Positions 1-8,036 of a stretch of 21,996 nucleotides of DNA are shown in pieces. The position numbers and the translations under genes are program-made. The DNA comes from Candidatus Coatesiibacteriota bacterium (GTDB taxonomy: Bacteria; B130-G9), in the NCBI GenBank assembly GCA_016929465.1, contig JAFGIT010000066.1, forward strand, positions 1 to 21,996. The letters are read 5' to 3'. Numbering within the stretch: position 1 is the first letter of the stretch; each line of letters opens with the position of its first letter. The notes under the pieces were generated by a model that saw only the letters and a program-made list of their open reading frames with translations, was not told the DNA's origin and searched no databases.

Positions 1-2124
1 GAGCCGAATTGGCTCCGTGAGATGGTCACGCCGCTCGTGCGTGATTCGAACATAGCAGGCGTCAAAGGCGCATACAGGACCAGGCAGAAGCAGCTCACCG
101 CCCGATTTGCACAGGCGGAATTCGAGGAGCGGTTCAAGCTGCTTGCGAAGCGTCGCACAATAGACTTCGTCGATAGCTATTCGGCGGCATTCAGGAAGAA
201 CGTATTCGAGCAAATAGGCGGCTTCAATCCCCGCTATCCCAAGGCGAATAATGAGGATGTGGAGCTTTCGTTCAAGGTCGCCCAGAAGAACTACAAGATG
301 GTCTTCAGCCCGGACGCCATCGTCTATCACACTCATCCGGATAGCGTCTGGAAGTATGCGAAGCTCAAGTTCGGTCGGGCGTATTGGCGGACTTTCGTCT
401 ATGACAAATTCCCCCGCAAGGTGCTCAAGGACTCATACACGCCGCAGACGCTGAAGCTGCAAATACTGCTCGCATTTTATCTCCTCGGCGTCGTATTTGG
501 GTCGGTGCTCTTCCAGGAGTTTGTGGGCTGGCTACTCGCGTCTTCGCTAGTTGCATTCGGCCTATGCTGCATCCCATTTTCGATGTCGGCCTCCAAGAGC
601 GACATGAAATTGGCTCTGACAGGCCCATTATTTCTGCTGGTCCGCTCGCTCGCATTCGGCTTCGGCCTGCTTGCGGGGATCGCATCTCAGAAGAAGAGGA
701 AATTGCTATTTCCGACGCTGCTCGTTGCGAGCGATATCGTGGTCTGCAATCTCTCGCTCGTGCTCTTATATTGGGTGAGAAGCCACATCAACCTGGTGCT
801 CGAATTCTTCTCTATGGCTGAGTATGCGAAATACTTCAAGCCGGGGATCTTGCCGCCGACGATATACCTTATGATGCTCCCGGCCATCACGATCCTGTGG
901 ATCATCATATTCGGCGCATTCGGCCTGTATCACCCCGCAAGGAGCACTTTCAGGCCTTACCAGCTAGCAAAGGTCTTCTTCGCCATCTCGCAGCTCGCGA
1001 TAATCATGATGGCTGCCCTCTATCTGATGAGGCTCGAATACTCGCGGTCGATGGTCCTTCTCTTCTGGGGGATAAGCCTGGTCCTGGCGAGTCTCGAGCG
1101 GTCCTTGATCTACTTCGTTCAGGCTCTCCTGCTTGGGAAGGGTTACGACAGGCTCCGCGCCGTTATCGTGGGCACGGGAGAATCGGCACGATTGGTCGGG
1201 CACAAGCTGCACTCCTTCCCGAAGCTCGGTTACGACGTCGTTGGCTTCATCGACGACACTGACCTCAGAGCGATTGAATGGAAAGGGCCACGTGGCAAAA
1301 CGGTGTCGATACCCGTTCTCGGGGGGACGCAGGAGCTCGATGCGCTGATCGAAAAGCACAGGATAGACGAAATCTACATCTCGAAGCCGAACCTGCCGCA
1401 CAGCGACGTTCTCAACCTCGTCGCCCAGTGCGAGAGCGCAAACGTCGGCTTCCACATCGTCTCCGACGCTTTCTCGATCATGACCGGCCGGGTCGATATG
1501 GGCAGCGTGGGCGACCTTCCGCTGATCGATTTCGGGCCATCCGAGACCTCCGCGATCTATCTCACTTTGAAGGCGGCATTCGACAGGGTCGTGAGCCTAA
1601 TTCTCTTCATCATCAGCTTGCCGCTTGCGGTGATCATCTCGATTGCGATCAGGATAGAGACGAAGGGGCCGACCGTGCTCAGGTTTGAGCGGCTCGGGCT
1701 TCGCGAGAGGCCATTTCTCCTGTATAAATTCCGCACTTTCCACCTGCCGGAGCGAATGGAGATCGACGGGAAGCCGATACCGCTCGCGGTGCAGTACACA
1801 CGGGTGGGCGCGCTTCTGGAGCGATTCCACCTGGACGAGCTCCCGCAGCTGGTCAATGTCCTGAAGGGCGAGATGAGCATCGTCGGCCCAAGGCCGGAGA
1901 TACCGCTAATCGCCCGCAAGTATAAGCCCTGGCAGCGCCGCCGCTTCGACGTGAAGCCAGGCCTCACTGGCCTTTGGCAGCTTGTCGGCTCTGAGATACT
2001 CCCCCTGCATCAGAATATGGAATACGACTTCTACTACGTCAGGAATCGCTCCATAATCCTCGACCTCTCGATCCTGTTCAAGACGCTGCCGGCTATTTTC
2101 TCGAGCTCGAAATCGCGCAATTGA
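1..2124 (+). CDS. Glycosyltransferase (GT2) fused to polyprenyl-phosphate sugar-1-phosphate transferase, 5' truncated by window
   Basis: The frame is open from base 1, so the real start lies upstream; 707 residues are visible. Residues 1-150 are the C-terminal half of a GT2 glycosyltransferase: the GGF motif, a following NNEDVELS acidic motif and the FSPDAIVYH strand are typical. Two membrane stretches follow (about 158-205), then further hydrophobic helices (about 235-365) and a Rossmann-like segment starting at VIVGTG near 390. The last 190 residues are a bacterial sugar transferase domain with one helix, then KFRT, LDELPQL, VGPRPE and KPGLTGLWQ, the signature of WbaP/PssY/WcaJ-type phosphoglycosyltransferases. 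These move a sugar-1-phosphate onto undecaprenyl phosphate to start a surface glycan. The N-terminal GT could add the second sugar (inference). A polymerase-like gene follows 45 nt downstream. Sugar specificity cannot be read from the sequence. Confidence 0.93.
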   Translation, partial: EPNWLREMVTPLVRDSNIAGVKGAYRTRQKQLTARFAQAEFEERFKLLAKRRTIDFVDSYSAAFRKNVFEQIGGFNPRYPKANNEDVELSFKVAQKNYKMVFSPDAIVYHTHPDSVWKYAKLKFGRAYWRTFVYDKFPRKVLKDSYTPQTLKLQILLAFYLLGVVFGSVLFQEFVGWLLASSLVAFGLCCIPFSMSASKSDMKLALTGPLFLLVRSLAFGFGLLAGIASQKKRKLLFPTLLVASDIVVCNLSLVLLYWVRSHINLVLEFFSMAEYAKYFKPGILPPTIYLMMLPAITILWIIIFGAFGLYHPARSTFRPYQLAKVFFAISQLAIIMMAALYLMRLEYSRSMVLLFWGISLVLASLERSLIYFVQALLLGKGYDRLRAVIVGTGESARLVGHKLHSFPKLGYDVVGFIDDTDLRAIEWKGPRGKTVSIPVLGGTQELDALIEKHRIDEIYISKPNLPHSDVLNLVAQCESANVGFHIVSDAFSIMTGRVDMGSVGDLPLIDFGPSETSAIYLTLKAAFDRVVSLILFIISLPLAVIISIAIRIETKGPTVLRFERLGLRERPFLLYKFRTFHLPERMEIDGKPIPLAVQYTRVGALLERFHLDELPQLVNVLKGEMSIVGPRPEIPLIARKYKPWQRRRFDVKPGLTGLWQLVGSEILPLHQNMEYDFYYVRNRSIILDLSILFKTLPAIFSSSKSRN

Positions 2125-2169
2125 GCATTTCACGCAGAAGTGGTCAGATTGTGATAGACTCTCCGCGCG

Positions 2170-4602
2170 ATGCAGCCGACAATCAGGATTGAACCGATAC
2201 TCAGAATCGCGTTTGTAGCAACACTCTCCTTCGCGTTATTCATTTCCCCCCTAATGCGGGTGGATGATGACCCGCTCGGCTTGATCAAGTGGTTCGTTGC
2301 GCACTGTGGGGCGGTTCTGATGCTCGCGGGGCTGGTCTTGCTCTGGGTCTTCGTGGGACGGATTCGGATATACAACTCGCCATATCTGCTTCCTATCCTG
2401 GCGATGATCTCTGTGTCTGCACTGTCGCTTCTCTGGGCGACGCCGCGCTTCGAGTGCCTCACGCGGATGCGATACATCCTGCTCTCGTGGGCGCCCTTCT
2501 TCCTTTGTCTGCTCGCCCCATTGACTCACAAGATGAGAAGAATCGCGGCGGTTTCGCTGATGCTGGGAGTGTCCGTTTGCTCCGGCATCGGAGTCGTTCA
2601 GTATTTCGACTTTCTGAGCACGATGTGGTCGGACCTCCCCTGGGAGCCTGAACTCGGGAAGCGAGTTTTTTCCACGATGTGGAATCCGAACTACCTCGCA
2701 GGGCTTATCATCCTGGTCCTTCCTGTGATGCTCGGACTCGCGAGGACCACGGCGAATCGCTGGGGGCGGATTTCACTCTTGCTTCTTTATTACCTGAACT
2801 TCTGCTGCCTCCTGTTCACGAATTCCTGGGGCGGGTGGTCCGCGTACGTTGCCTCGCTCATCCTGATGGCGGTCGCAGAATGGCGAGCACGAAGGCAGAC
2901 CCAGGCGAGCAAGACACCTCGCCCCAGCGGACAGGATGGAAAAAGCGATACTGCTCAATGGTCGAAGGCGATGCTCGTTCTCATCGTGCTCTGCGCCATA
3001 TCCGCCGTCGCATTCTTTGCCTCCAAAGGCAAGACCGTCGCGGGGACCACGGTCGGTCTGTCGGAGCGCGAGAAGATGTGGAATAGCAGCGCAATGCTCG
3101 TTAAACGCCATCCGATGGGCCTAGGCGTCGGGAATTTTGCAGTTTATGAGAACAAGTATGAGCACAATTTCATCGAACCACTCGATGTAACGGTCGATGA
3201 GTTCAAGAAAGACAGGGACAACCTGCTCCACAACTCGCTCTACTGCCACAACGAGTATCTGGAGACTCCGCTCGAGACAGGCTTCATCGGGCTAGCCATC
3301 CTGTTCTGGCTCATCATCATCGTCGGAAGGTCTGCCCTGAAAAGTCGGCCGCCCCACGATGTCAATCCTCAGACGTACGAGAGCGCGATCATGGCCCGAG
3401 CGGTTGCGGTCGGCGCGGCGGCGGTTTTCGTCCATAGCATCGTCAGCTATCCGCTCAGAGTGCCCACTACCGTCACGACGCTGGCCGCCCTCTTAGGGCT
3501 GTTTGCTCCACGATTCGAGGTGACTCGACTTAGATTCCGATTGCCGTGGGCTGTTAGGTTCCTTGCTATAATCCCCATTTTCGTTGCGACCGTATTTGGC
3601 TGCATGATCGGCTATAGGCCGATGGATGCGGAGGGCCTCTACGTCAACGGCATGAAGCTGCTTCTGGCAGACAAGGACTATCCCGGCGCGATAAAGGCAT
3701 ACGAGCGAGCCATCGACTTCGGACTGCCTCGCTACGACGTCTTCTTCAAGCTCGGCGAGGCGCAGCTGAAGGCCGGGAATTACGGGGAAGCACTCGAAAC
3801 CTATCGGCACGCGGCGGAGATCCAGCCGTATCACGAATATTCATACTTCGGCATCGCCGAGGCATCCCGCGAGATGGGCAGGACTGATGTGGCGATCGCA
3901 AACGACGAGAAGGCCATCGAGTTTGAGCCACGCTTCTATGACGCCTATGTAAATCTGGCGAGGCTCAAAAGGTCGAAAGGAAGCCTGATTGACGCCTCTG
4001 AGACGCTGGAGCTCGCGCTGAGATACTTGCCGCGCTGCAGGGAGCTGTCGCTGGACGCAGCAGCCATTTCGGTTGAGCTCGGCAAGAACGGCAGGGCCAG
4101 GGAATACCTCGACGCCGCCCTTGCATACGACCCGAGCGATTCGATTCTGAATTATGACCTCTATGTGCTGCGAGAAGCAGCGGCAAGGACGACCGAAGGC
4201 GGCCCATCTCTTTCCAGCCGCCTCATCGACTCGGAGTCCGCGGAGTGGCTAATAGGCATCTCGAGGATGGGGGCGTTATTCGTCCAGGAGAAGAAGTATG
4301 AGGCTGCAAGGAGAGAATTCGAGACGGTCTTGAGGCGGTTCCCCATGTATCCCGCAGCGCTATCGAACATCGCCACGACATACTTCCTGCAGGGCGATAC
4401 CGAGAAGGCAAAGGGCTACCTGCAGCAGGCCATCTCGGTCGTCCCGAACCACGTCCCCTATCGGATAGCGCTCGCAGATATGCACGTCACGCTCGGGGAG
4501 CTAGAGTCGGCTGAAGAGGAACTCGAGAGGGCAATTAAAATTGACCCACAGAATTCTGATATAATACGGCGCCTGAACCGAATCCAGAGGAGAGCACATT
4601 GA
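2170..4602 (+). CDS. O-antigen ligase/polymerase-like (Wzy_C) membrane protein with C-terminal TPR domain
   Basis: 810 aa. About a dozen hydrophobic helices span residues 8-480. The periplasmic-loop signature of the Wzy/WaaL family is present: GLGVGNF near 317 and HNEYLETPLETG at 360-371. From about residue 484 to the end there are repeated 34-residue helix pairs typical of tetratricopeptide repeats (for example a YPGAIKAYERAI unit followed by YGEALETYRHAA). Family members join polymerised glycan to lipid A or to other acceptors, or polymerise lipid-linked repeat units, at the periplasmic face of the inner membrane. The TPR tail is a likely protein-docking module (inference). The ATG at 2170 has no clear Shine-Dalgarno; it was kept because the first helix begins right after it. 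The gene follows the initiating sugar transferase by 45 nt and overlaps the next small gene by 4 nt, so these belong to one operon. Ligase and polymerase cannot be told apart from sequence. Confidence 0.92.
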   Translation: MQPTIRIEPILRIAFVATLSFALFISPLMRVDDDPLGLIKWFVAHCGAVLMLAGLVLLWVFVGRIRIYNSPYLLPILAMISVSALSLLWATPRFECLTRMRYILLSWAPFFLCLLAPLTHKMRRIAAVSLMLGVSVCSGIGVVQYFDFLSTMWSDLPWEPELGKRVFSTMWNPNYLAGLIILVLPVMLGLARTTANRWGRISLLLLYYLNFCCLLFTNSWGGWSAYVASLILMAVAEWRARRQTQASKTPRPSGQDGKSDTAQWSKAMLVLIVLCAISAVAFFASKGKTVAGTTVGLSEREKMWNSSAMLVKRHPMGLGVGNFAVYENKYEHNFIEPLDVTVDEFKKDRDNLLHNSLYCHNEYLETPLETGFIGLAILFWLIIIVGRSALKSRPPHDVNPQTYESAIMARAVAVGAAAVFVHSIVSYPLRVPTTVTTLAALLGLFAPRFEVTRLRFRLPWAVRFLAIIPIFVATVFGCMIGYRPMDAEGLYVNGMKLLLADKDYPGAIKAYERAIDFGLPRYDVFFKLGEAQLKAGNYGEALETYRHAAEIQPYHEYSYFGIAEASREMGRTDVAIANDEKAIEFEPRFYDAYVNLARLKRSKGSLIDASETLELALRYLPRCRELSLDAAAISVELGKNGRAREYLDAALAYDPSDSILNYDLYVLREAAARTTEGGPSLSSRLIDSESAEWLIGISRMGALFVQEKKYEAARREFETVLRRFPMYPAALSNIATTYFLQGDTEKAKGYLQQAISVVPNHVPYRIALADMHVTLGELESAEEELERAIKIDPQNSDIIRRLNRIQRRAH

Positions 4603-4847
4603 CAGAATTACCCGGCGTCGAGGATTTCGGGCCGACGCTGCCGCCCTGGGTACAATTGGGCCTCGGTGTCATCCTGGTTCTATTGATGGCATTCCGTTGG
4701 TGGATTCTGGGGCCAGTTTCTAGGCAGGCCTCAAGAGAGCATGGCTTCTACATTCCAGATCCGCCTTTGGTAGTGGAGGTGCTGCGAATAATATTTGCTT
4801 GTATGATTGTCGCGTCCATTTTGTTCTTCAACTTCTATTCGTGGTGA
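4599..4847 (+). CDS. Small two-helix membrane protein (82 aa), unknown function
   Basis: Starts at TTG inside a TTGA overlap with the stop of the preceding polymerase-like gene. The purine-rich AGAGGAGAG at 4586-4594 places its GGAG core 6 nt before the TTG, which supports real, translationally coupled expression. The product has two hydrophobic segments, roughly residues 17-37 (WVQLGLGVILVLLMAFRWW) and 57-80 (ending NFYSW), separated by a short charged, Pro-containing loop. No family was recognised. Position and coupling suggest a partner or stabiliser of the TPR-tailed polymerase, but that is inference from context only. Confidence 0.75.
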   Translation: MTELPGVEDFGPTLPPWVQLGLGVILVLLMAFRWWILGPVSRQASREHGFYIPDPPLVVEVLRIIFACMIVASILFFNFYSW

Positions 4848-4876
4848 TTGGCTCTTTGACCTGATTAGCGATAATT

Positions 4877-4883
4877 GAGGTGA
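4877..4883 (+). promoter_or_regulatory. Strong Shine-Dalgarno for a 40-aa ORF
   Basis: GAGGTGA, continuing as GAGGTGAT, is an extended match to the 16S anti-SD and sits 10 nt before the ATG at 4894. It is one of the best ribosome-binding sites in the window and is the main reason for calling the tiny ORF that follows. Confidence 0.65.
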
Positions 4884-4893
4884 TTGAGTACAA

Positions 4894-5016
4894 ATGAAGC
4901 AGTGGTTCAGGCGCAAGGAAACAAAACCGAACACGCCGATTTGGCTGTGGGTCGTCCCATTGTCTATGTTGCTCATCTGGAGATCCCATCGGCGGTTCAA
5001 TGTTTGGTTCGATTGA
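4894..5016 (+). CDS. Trp-rich one-helix microprotein (40 aa)
   Basis: ATG to TGA, 40 codons. The product begins MKQWFRRKETKP, has one hydrophobic segment (about residues 15-29, IWLWVVPLSMLLIW) and ends in a basic tail RSHRRFNVWFD. Five of 40 residues are Trp, and the hydrophobic core is flanked by Arg/Lys, as in small inner-membrane proteins. It lies 46 nt after the 82-aa membrane protein on the same strand and has a near-ideal ribosome-binding site. No homologue is recognised and function is unknown; it may be another small partner of the polysaccharide machinery. The main doubt is length, since a 40-codon ORF can occur by chance. The SD match and the membrane-like composition argue against chance. 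Confidence 0.6.
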   Translation: MKQWFRRKETKPNTPIWLWVVPLSMLLIWRSHRRFNVWFD

Positions 5017-5119
5017 TACATGCCGTGGCGCGCTGAGCCAGATTTGACCGGTCCCACCTGCCTCTGGAACTTCGCGCTTGAAACGCTGAATCCGATGCTG
5101 TAGTTTATCTATAGCAGCG

Positions 5120-5157
5120 CGATTACGACCATTTGGCTTTGAACTCGCGCGTAATCG
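5120..5157 (+). repeat. 8-bp inverted repeat upstream of ptb-like gene
   Basis: CGATTACG at 5120-5127 and its exact reverse complement CGTAATCG at 5150-5157, separated by 22 nt, end 41 nt before the chosen start at 5199. It may be an operator or a weak leader hairpin. No convincing -35/-10 pair was found next to it, so its role is uncertain. Confidence 0.3.
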
Positions 5158-5198
5158 GCGTCGGCCGATTTCACGTATATCGAATTAAAGGACGATCC

Positions 5199-6182
5199 AT
5201 GATCCCAAATTTCAAGGCGATGTATCAGCAGGCCCGGGAGCTTGCTGCAAAGACCGGACCGAAGCGATTAACAGTTGCCGATGCGGCGGACGAGCATGTT
5301 CTCCAGGCAGTCCATGACGCCTTCGAGGAGGGCTTTATTCGTGGAATACTCACCGGCAGCAGGGATAAGATCCTCCCGTTGATGGAAGCGCTCGGTATGC
5401 GCGAGAAGAACTATCAGATCGTTGACACGCCGGACTCGAACGAGGCCGCAAGACAAGCAGTGATGCTCGTCTCCTCAGGCGGCGCGGACATGGTCCTCAA
5501 GGGTAAGGCTCAGACCTCGGCCGTGCTTCGAGCGGTCCTGGATAAGGCGATAGGCCTTCGGACAAAGAGAATCTTGAGCCATGTCGGCGTATATGAGGTC
5601 CCGACACATCCGAAGCTCATCATCATGTCTGACCCGGGGATGAACATTGCGCCGACGCTCGAGGAGAAGATACATATCATCGACAACGCAGTCATTGTGG
5701 CGAATGCGCTCGGCATCGAGAATCCGAAGGTGGCTATTCTCTCCGCGGCGGATACGGTCAATCCCGCAATGCCGAGGGCGGTCGAAGCCGCAGTTCTCTC
5801 GAAGATGTCGCAGCGCGGACAGATTCGGAAGTGCATCGTGGACGGCCCTCTCACTCTTGATGCTGCGGTGACACACGAGGCCGGAGACCTGCTTGGCGCG
5901 CGAAGCACCGTCTCAGGCGACGCAGACGTATTGATCGTCAACTCGATCGAGGAAGGCAATCTGCTCAGCAAGTCGCTCTCGATGTTCGCCCACGGCGGCT
6001 TCGCGGGATTGATAGTCGGGGCGAAGAGCCCCGTGCTGATCGTCTCGAGAGCAGATTCGCGCGAGAGCAAACTCGACTCGATTGTTCTCGGGATCCTTCT
6101 ATCAGAACATCTCAAGAAAGTCGCTCAAATGCCGCCGGCGCTGGAGCGCATTCTTACGACAGGAATAAAATTCGACTCATAA
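5199..6182 (+). CDS. ptb: Phosphate acyltransferase (phosphate butyryltransferase/acetyltransferase family)
   Basis: 327 aa from ATG 5199, close to the usual ~300 aa of Ptb. An upstream in-frame start at 5133 would add 22 atypical residues. AAAGGA at 5187-5192 lies 6 nt before 5199, and the product then begins like the family (MIPNFKAMYQQARELA, followed by a DEHVLQAVHDAFEEG helix). The PTA_PTB fold is visible throughout: GILTGSRDKI, DMVLKGKAQTSAVLR, SDPGMNIAPTLEEK, VAILSAADTVNPAMP and the C-terminal GGFAGLIVGAKSPVLIVSR. The enzyme converts acyl-CoA plus phosphate to acyl-phosphate and CoA in the cytosol. It is 18 nt upstream of iorAB, which make aryl- or branched acyl-CoA, so the natural substrate is more likely such an acyl-CoA than acetyl-CoA (inference). 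Chain-length preference cannot be read from sequence. Confidence 0.88.
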   Translation: MIPNFKAMYQQARELAAKTGPKRLTVADAADEHVLQAVHDAFEEGFIRGILTGSRDKILPLMEALGMREKNYQIVDTPDSNEAARQAVMLVSSGGADMVLKGKAQTSAVLRAVLDKAIGLRTKRILSHVGVYEVPTHPKLIIMSDPGMNIAPTLEEKIHIIDNAVIVANALGIENPKVAILSAADTVNPAMPRAVEAAVLSKMSQRGQIRKCIVDGPLTLDAAVTHEAGDLLGARSTVSGDADVLIVNSIEEGNLLSKSLSMFAHGGFAGLIVGAKSPVLIVSRADSRESKLDSIVLGILLSEHLKKVAQMPPALERILTTGIKFDS

Positions 6183-6200
6183 AATGAACTAGAGGCGTAT

Positions 6201-8036
6201 ATGGAAAAACTATTCCTATCTGGAAATGAGGCCATTGCGCGAGGCATCTGGGAGGCGGGTGTTCACGTCGCGACAGCGTATCCTGGCACCCCCAGCACCG
6301 AGATACTCGAGGCGGTCAGGTTTTACAAAGAGATATATTGCGAGTGGTCCTCGAACGAGAAGGTGGCCGTGGAGGTTGCGCAAGGTGCTTCGATGGCCGG
6401 TGCCCGCAGCTTCGCCGCCATGAAGCACGTTGGCGTGAACGTGGCTATGGATCCACTCTCGACCTTCTCCTACACGGGCGTCAACGGTGGATTCGTCTTC
6501 GTCTCGGCCGACGAGCCGGGGATGCACAGCTCCCAGAACGAGCAGGACAACCGCTACCTGGCGAAATTCATGCTCATCCCTCTCATCGAGCCAGCGGACT
6601 CAGCGGAGGCCAAGGCGATGGCGATCATGGGCTTCGACATCAGCGAGATGTTCTGCACTCCCGTCATGCTCAGGACGACGACCCGCGTCAGCCATTCAAA
6701 GGGAATCGTAGAGGCGGGAGAGCGGAAGGAGCACGACGTCAAGGGCTTCGAGCATGACTGGACCAAGTGGGTAGTCATCCCCGCAAACGCAAGAAAGCGG
6801 CGCACGGTTATCTTGAACAGGCTCAAGCAGCTCGAGGAATACAGCAACGAGTGCCCGTTGAACTACATCGATCCGGGCTCGGGCTCCGATGCAAAGATAG
6901 GTATCATCGCGTCCAGCATCGCTTATGCATACGCGAAGGATGTATTCCCGGATGCGTCGTACCTGAAGCTTGGATTCACGAATCCGCTCCCGTTCAAACT
7001 CATTGCTGAATTCGCGAAGACGGTCGATCAGCTCATAGTGCTCGAGGAGCTGGAGCCATTCATGCAGGAGCAGCTGCTTGCTGCCGGCTTCAAGGTCCTG
7101 GGCAAGGAGATATTTCCGCGAGAGGGTGAGATACTCCCCGAGATACTTCTCGATAGCCTGAAAAAGGCCGCAAAGAGCAGCCTAATCGCGATACCCGCGG
7201 ACCATCCGATCCACAAGGCGGAAGCAGAGGTCATCAAGCCGACCGATTTCGACCTTCCGAGACCGCCGACGCTATGTCCGGGATGCCCCCACAGGGCTTC
7301 TTACTATTCACTCAGGAAATATAAGCCCATCGTAACCGGCGACATCGGCTGCTACACGCTCGGAGTGCTGCCGCCGCTCTCGATGATGGACACCTGCATC
7401 TGCATGGGTGCATCGGTCACGAACGCGGTCGGCGCCTTCAAGGGGCTTCATGGCACGGATAAGGTCGAGCCGGTCGTCGCAACGATTGGCGACTCGACCT
7501 TCATTCACTCGGGAATCACCGGGCTGGTCGATGCTGTCTATAACCAGGCCAACCTCACGGTCATCATCATGGACAACGGGACCACCGCGATGACAGGCGG
7601 TCAGCAGCATCCCGCGATGGGCAAGTCGATCCGCAATGAGCCAGCACCGAAGCTGATCCTCGAGGATCTTTGCAGGTCCGTGGGTGTCAGGCGAGTGACC
7701 GTCGTCGATCCGTATGATTTCGAGGCGTTGGACAAGGTCATCGCGGAGGAGATCAAGGCGGACGAGCCATCTGTCATAATCACCCGCAGAGAGTGCGTGC
7801 TGGATAGGCTCCGCTTCGGGCCGAAGGTTGTGCCCTATATCGTCGATCAGGATAAGTGCGTCGGATGCAAGAAGTGCATCGGGCTGGGCTGTCCGGCGAT
7901 TGTAACCGTTGACGTTACGGTCAATGGCAAGAAGAAGGTCAAATCGAAAATCGTGGAGTTCCTATGCACGGGCTGCTCGCTGTGCGCCCAGATATGCCCC
8001 GTCTCCGCAATCAGTATTAAGGAAGAGAGCAAATGA
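6201..8036 (+). CDS. iorA: Indolepyruvate:ferredoxin oxidoreductase, alpha subunit
   Basis: 611 aa, the usual length. The N-terminal domain carries the YPGTPSTEIL and NEKVAVEVAQGASMAGAR motifs of 2-oxoacid oxidoreductases. The thiamine diphosphate site shows GDIGCYTLG, then GDS at 430-432 and MDNGTTAMTG with Asn459. The C-terminus is a two-cluster ferredoxin domain with C553, C556, C559, C564 and C589, C592, C595, C599. With IorB it oxidatively decarboxylates aryl pyruvates (from Trp, Phe, Tyr) to aryl-acetyl-CoA, reducing ferredoxin; the enzyme class is oxygen-sensitive. An AGAGG stretch ends shortly before the ATG at 6201. The gene follows the phosphate acyltransferase by 18 nt and overlaps iorB by 4 nt (ATGA). 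Confidence 0.97.
   Translation: MEKLFLSGNEAIARGIWEAGVHVATAYPGTPSTEILEAVRFYKEIYCEWSSNEKVAVEVAQGASMAGARSFAAMKHVGVNVAMDPLSTFSYTGVNGGFVFVSADEPGMHSSQNEQDNRYLAKFMLIPLIEPADSAEAKAMAIMGFDISEMFCTPVMLRTTTRVSHSKGIVEAGERKEHDVKGFEHDWTKWVVIPANARKRRTVILNRLKQLEEYSNECPLNYIDPGSGSDAKIGIIASSIAYAYAKDVFPDASYLKLGFTNPLPFKLIAEFAKTVDQLIVLEELEPFMQEQLLAAGFKVLGKEIFPREGEILPEILLDSLKKAAKSSLIAIPADHPIHKAEAEVIKPTDFDLPRPPTLCPGCPHRASYYSLRKYKPIVTGDIGCYTLGVLPPLSMMDTCICMGASVTNAVGAFKGLHGTDKVEPVVATIGDSTFIHSGITGLVDAVYNQANLTVIIMDNGTTAMTGGQQHPAMGKSIRNEPAPKLILEDLCRSVGVRRVTVVDPYDFEALDKVIAEEIKADEPSVIITRRECVLDRLRFGPKVVPYIVDQDKCVGCKKCIGLGCPAIVTVDVTVNGKKKVKSKIVEFLCTGCSLCAQICPVSAISIKEESK

Noticed and set aside
5020-5103. 28-codon ORF starting MPWRAEPD after the microprotein
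   Set aside because: No SD, no hydrophobic segment and no recognisable feature; consistent with chance.
5133-5198. Longer N-terminus for the phosphate acyltransferase
   Set aside because: The extra 22 residues do not resemble the family, and the SD is placed for ATG 5199.
5510-6115. 201-aa minus-strand ORF opposite the phosphate acyltransferase
   Set aside because: Ser/Thr/Arg-rich shadow of a conserved gene with no independent support.
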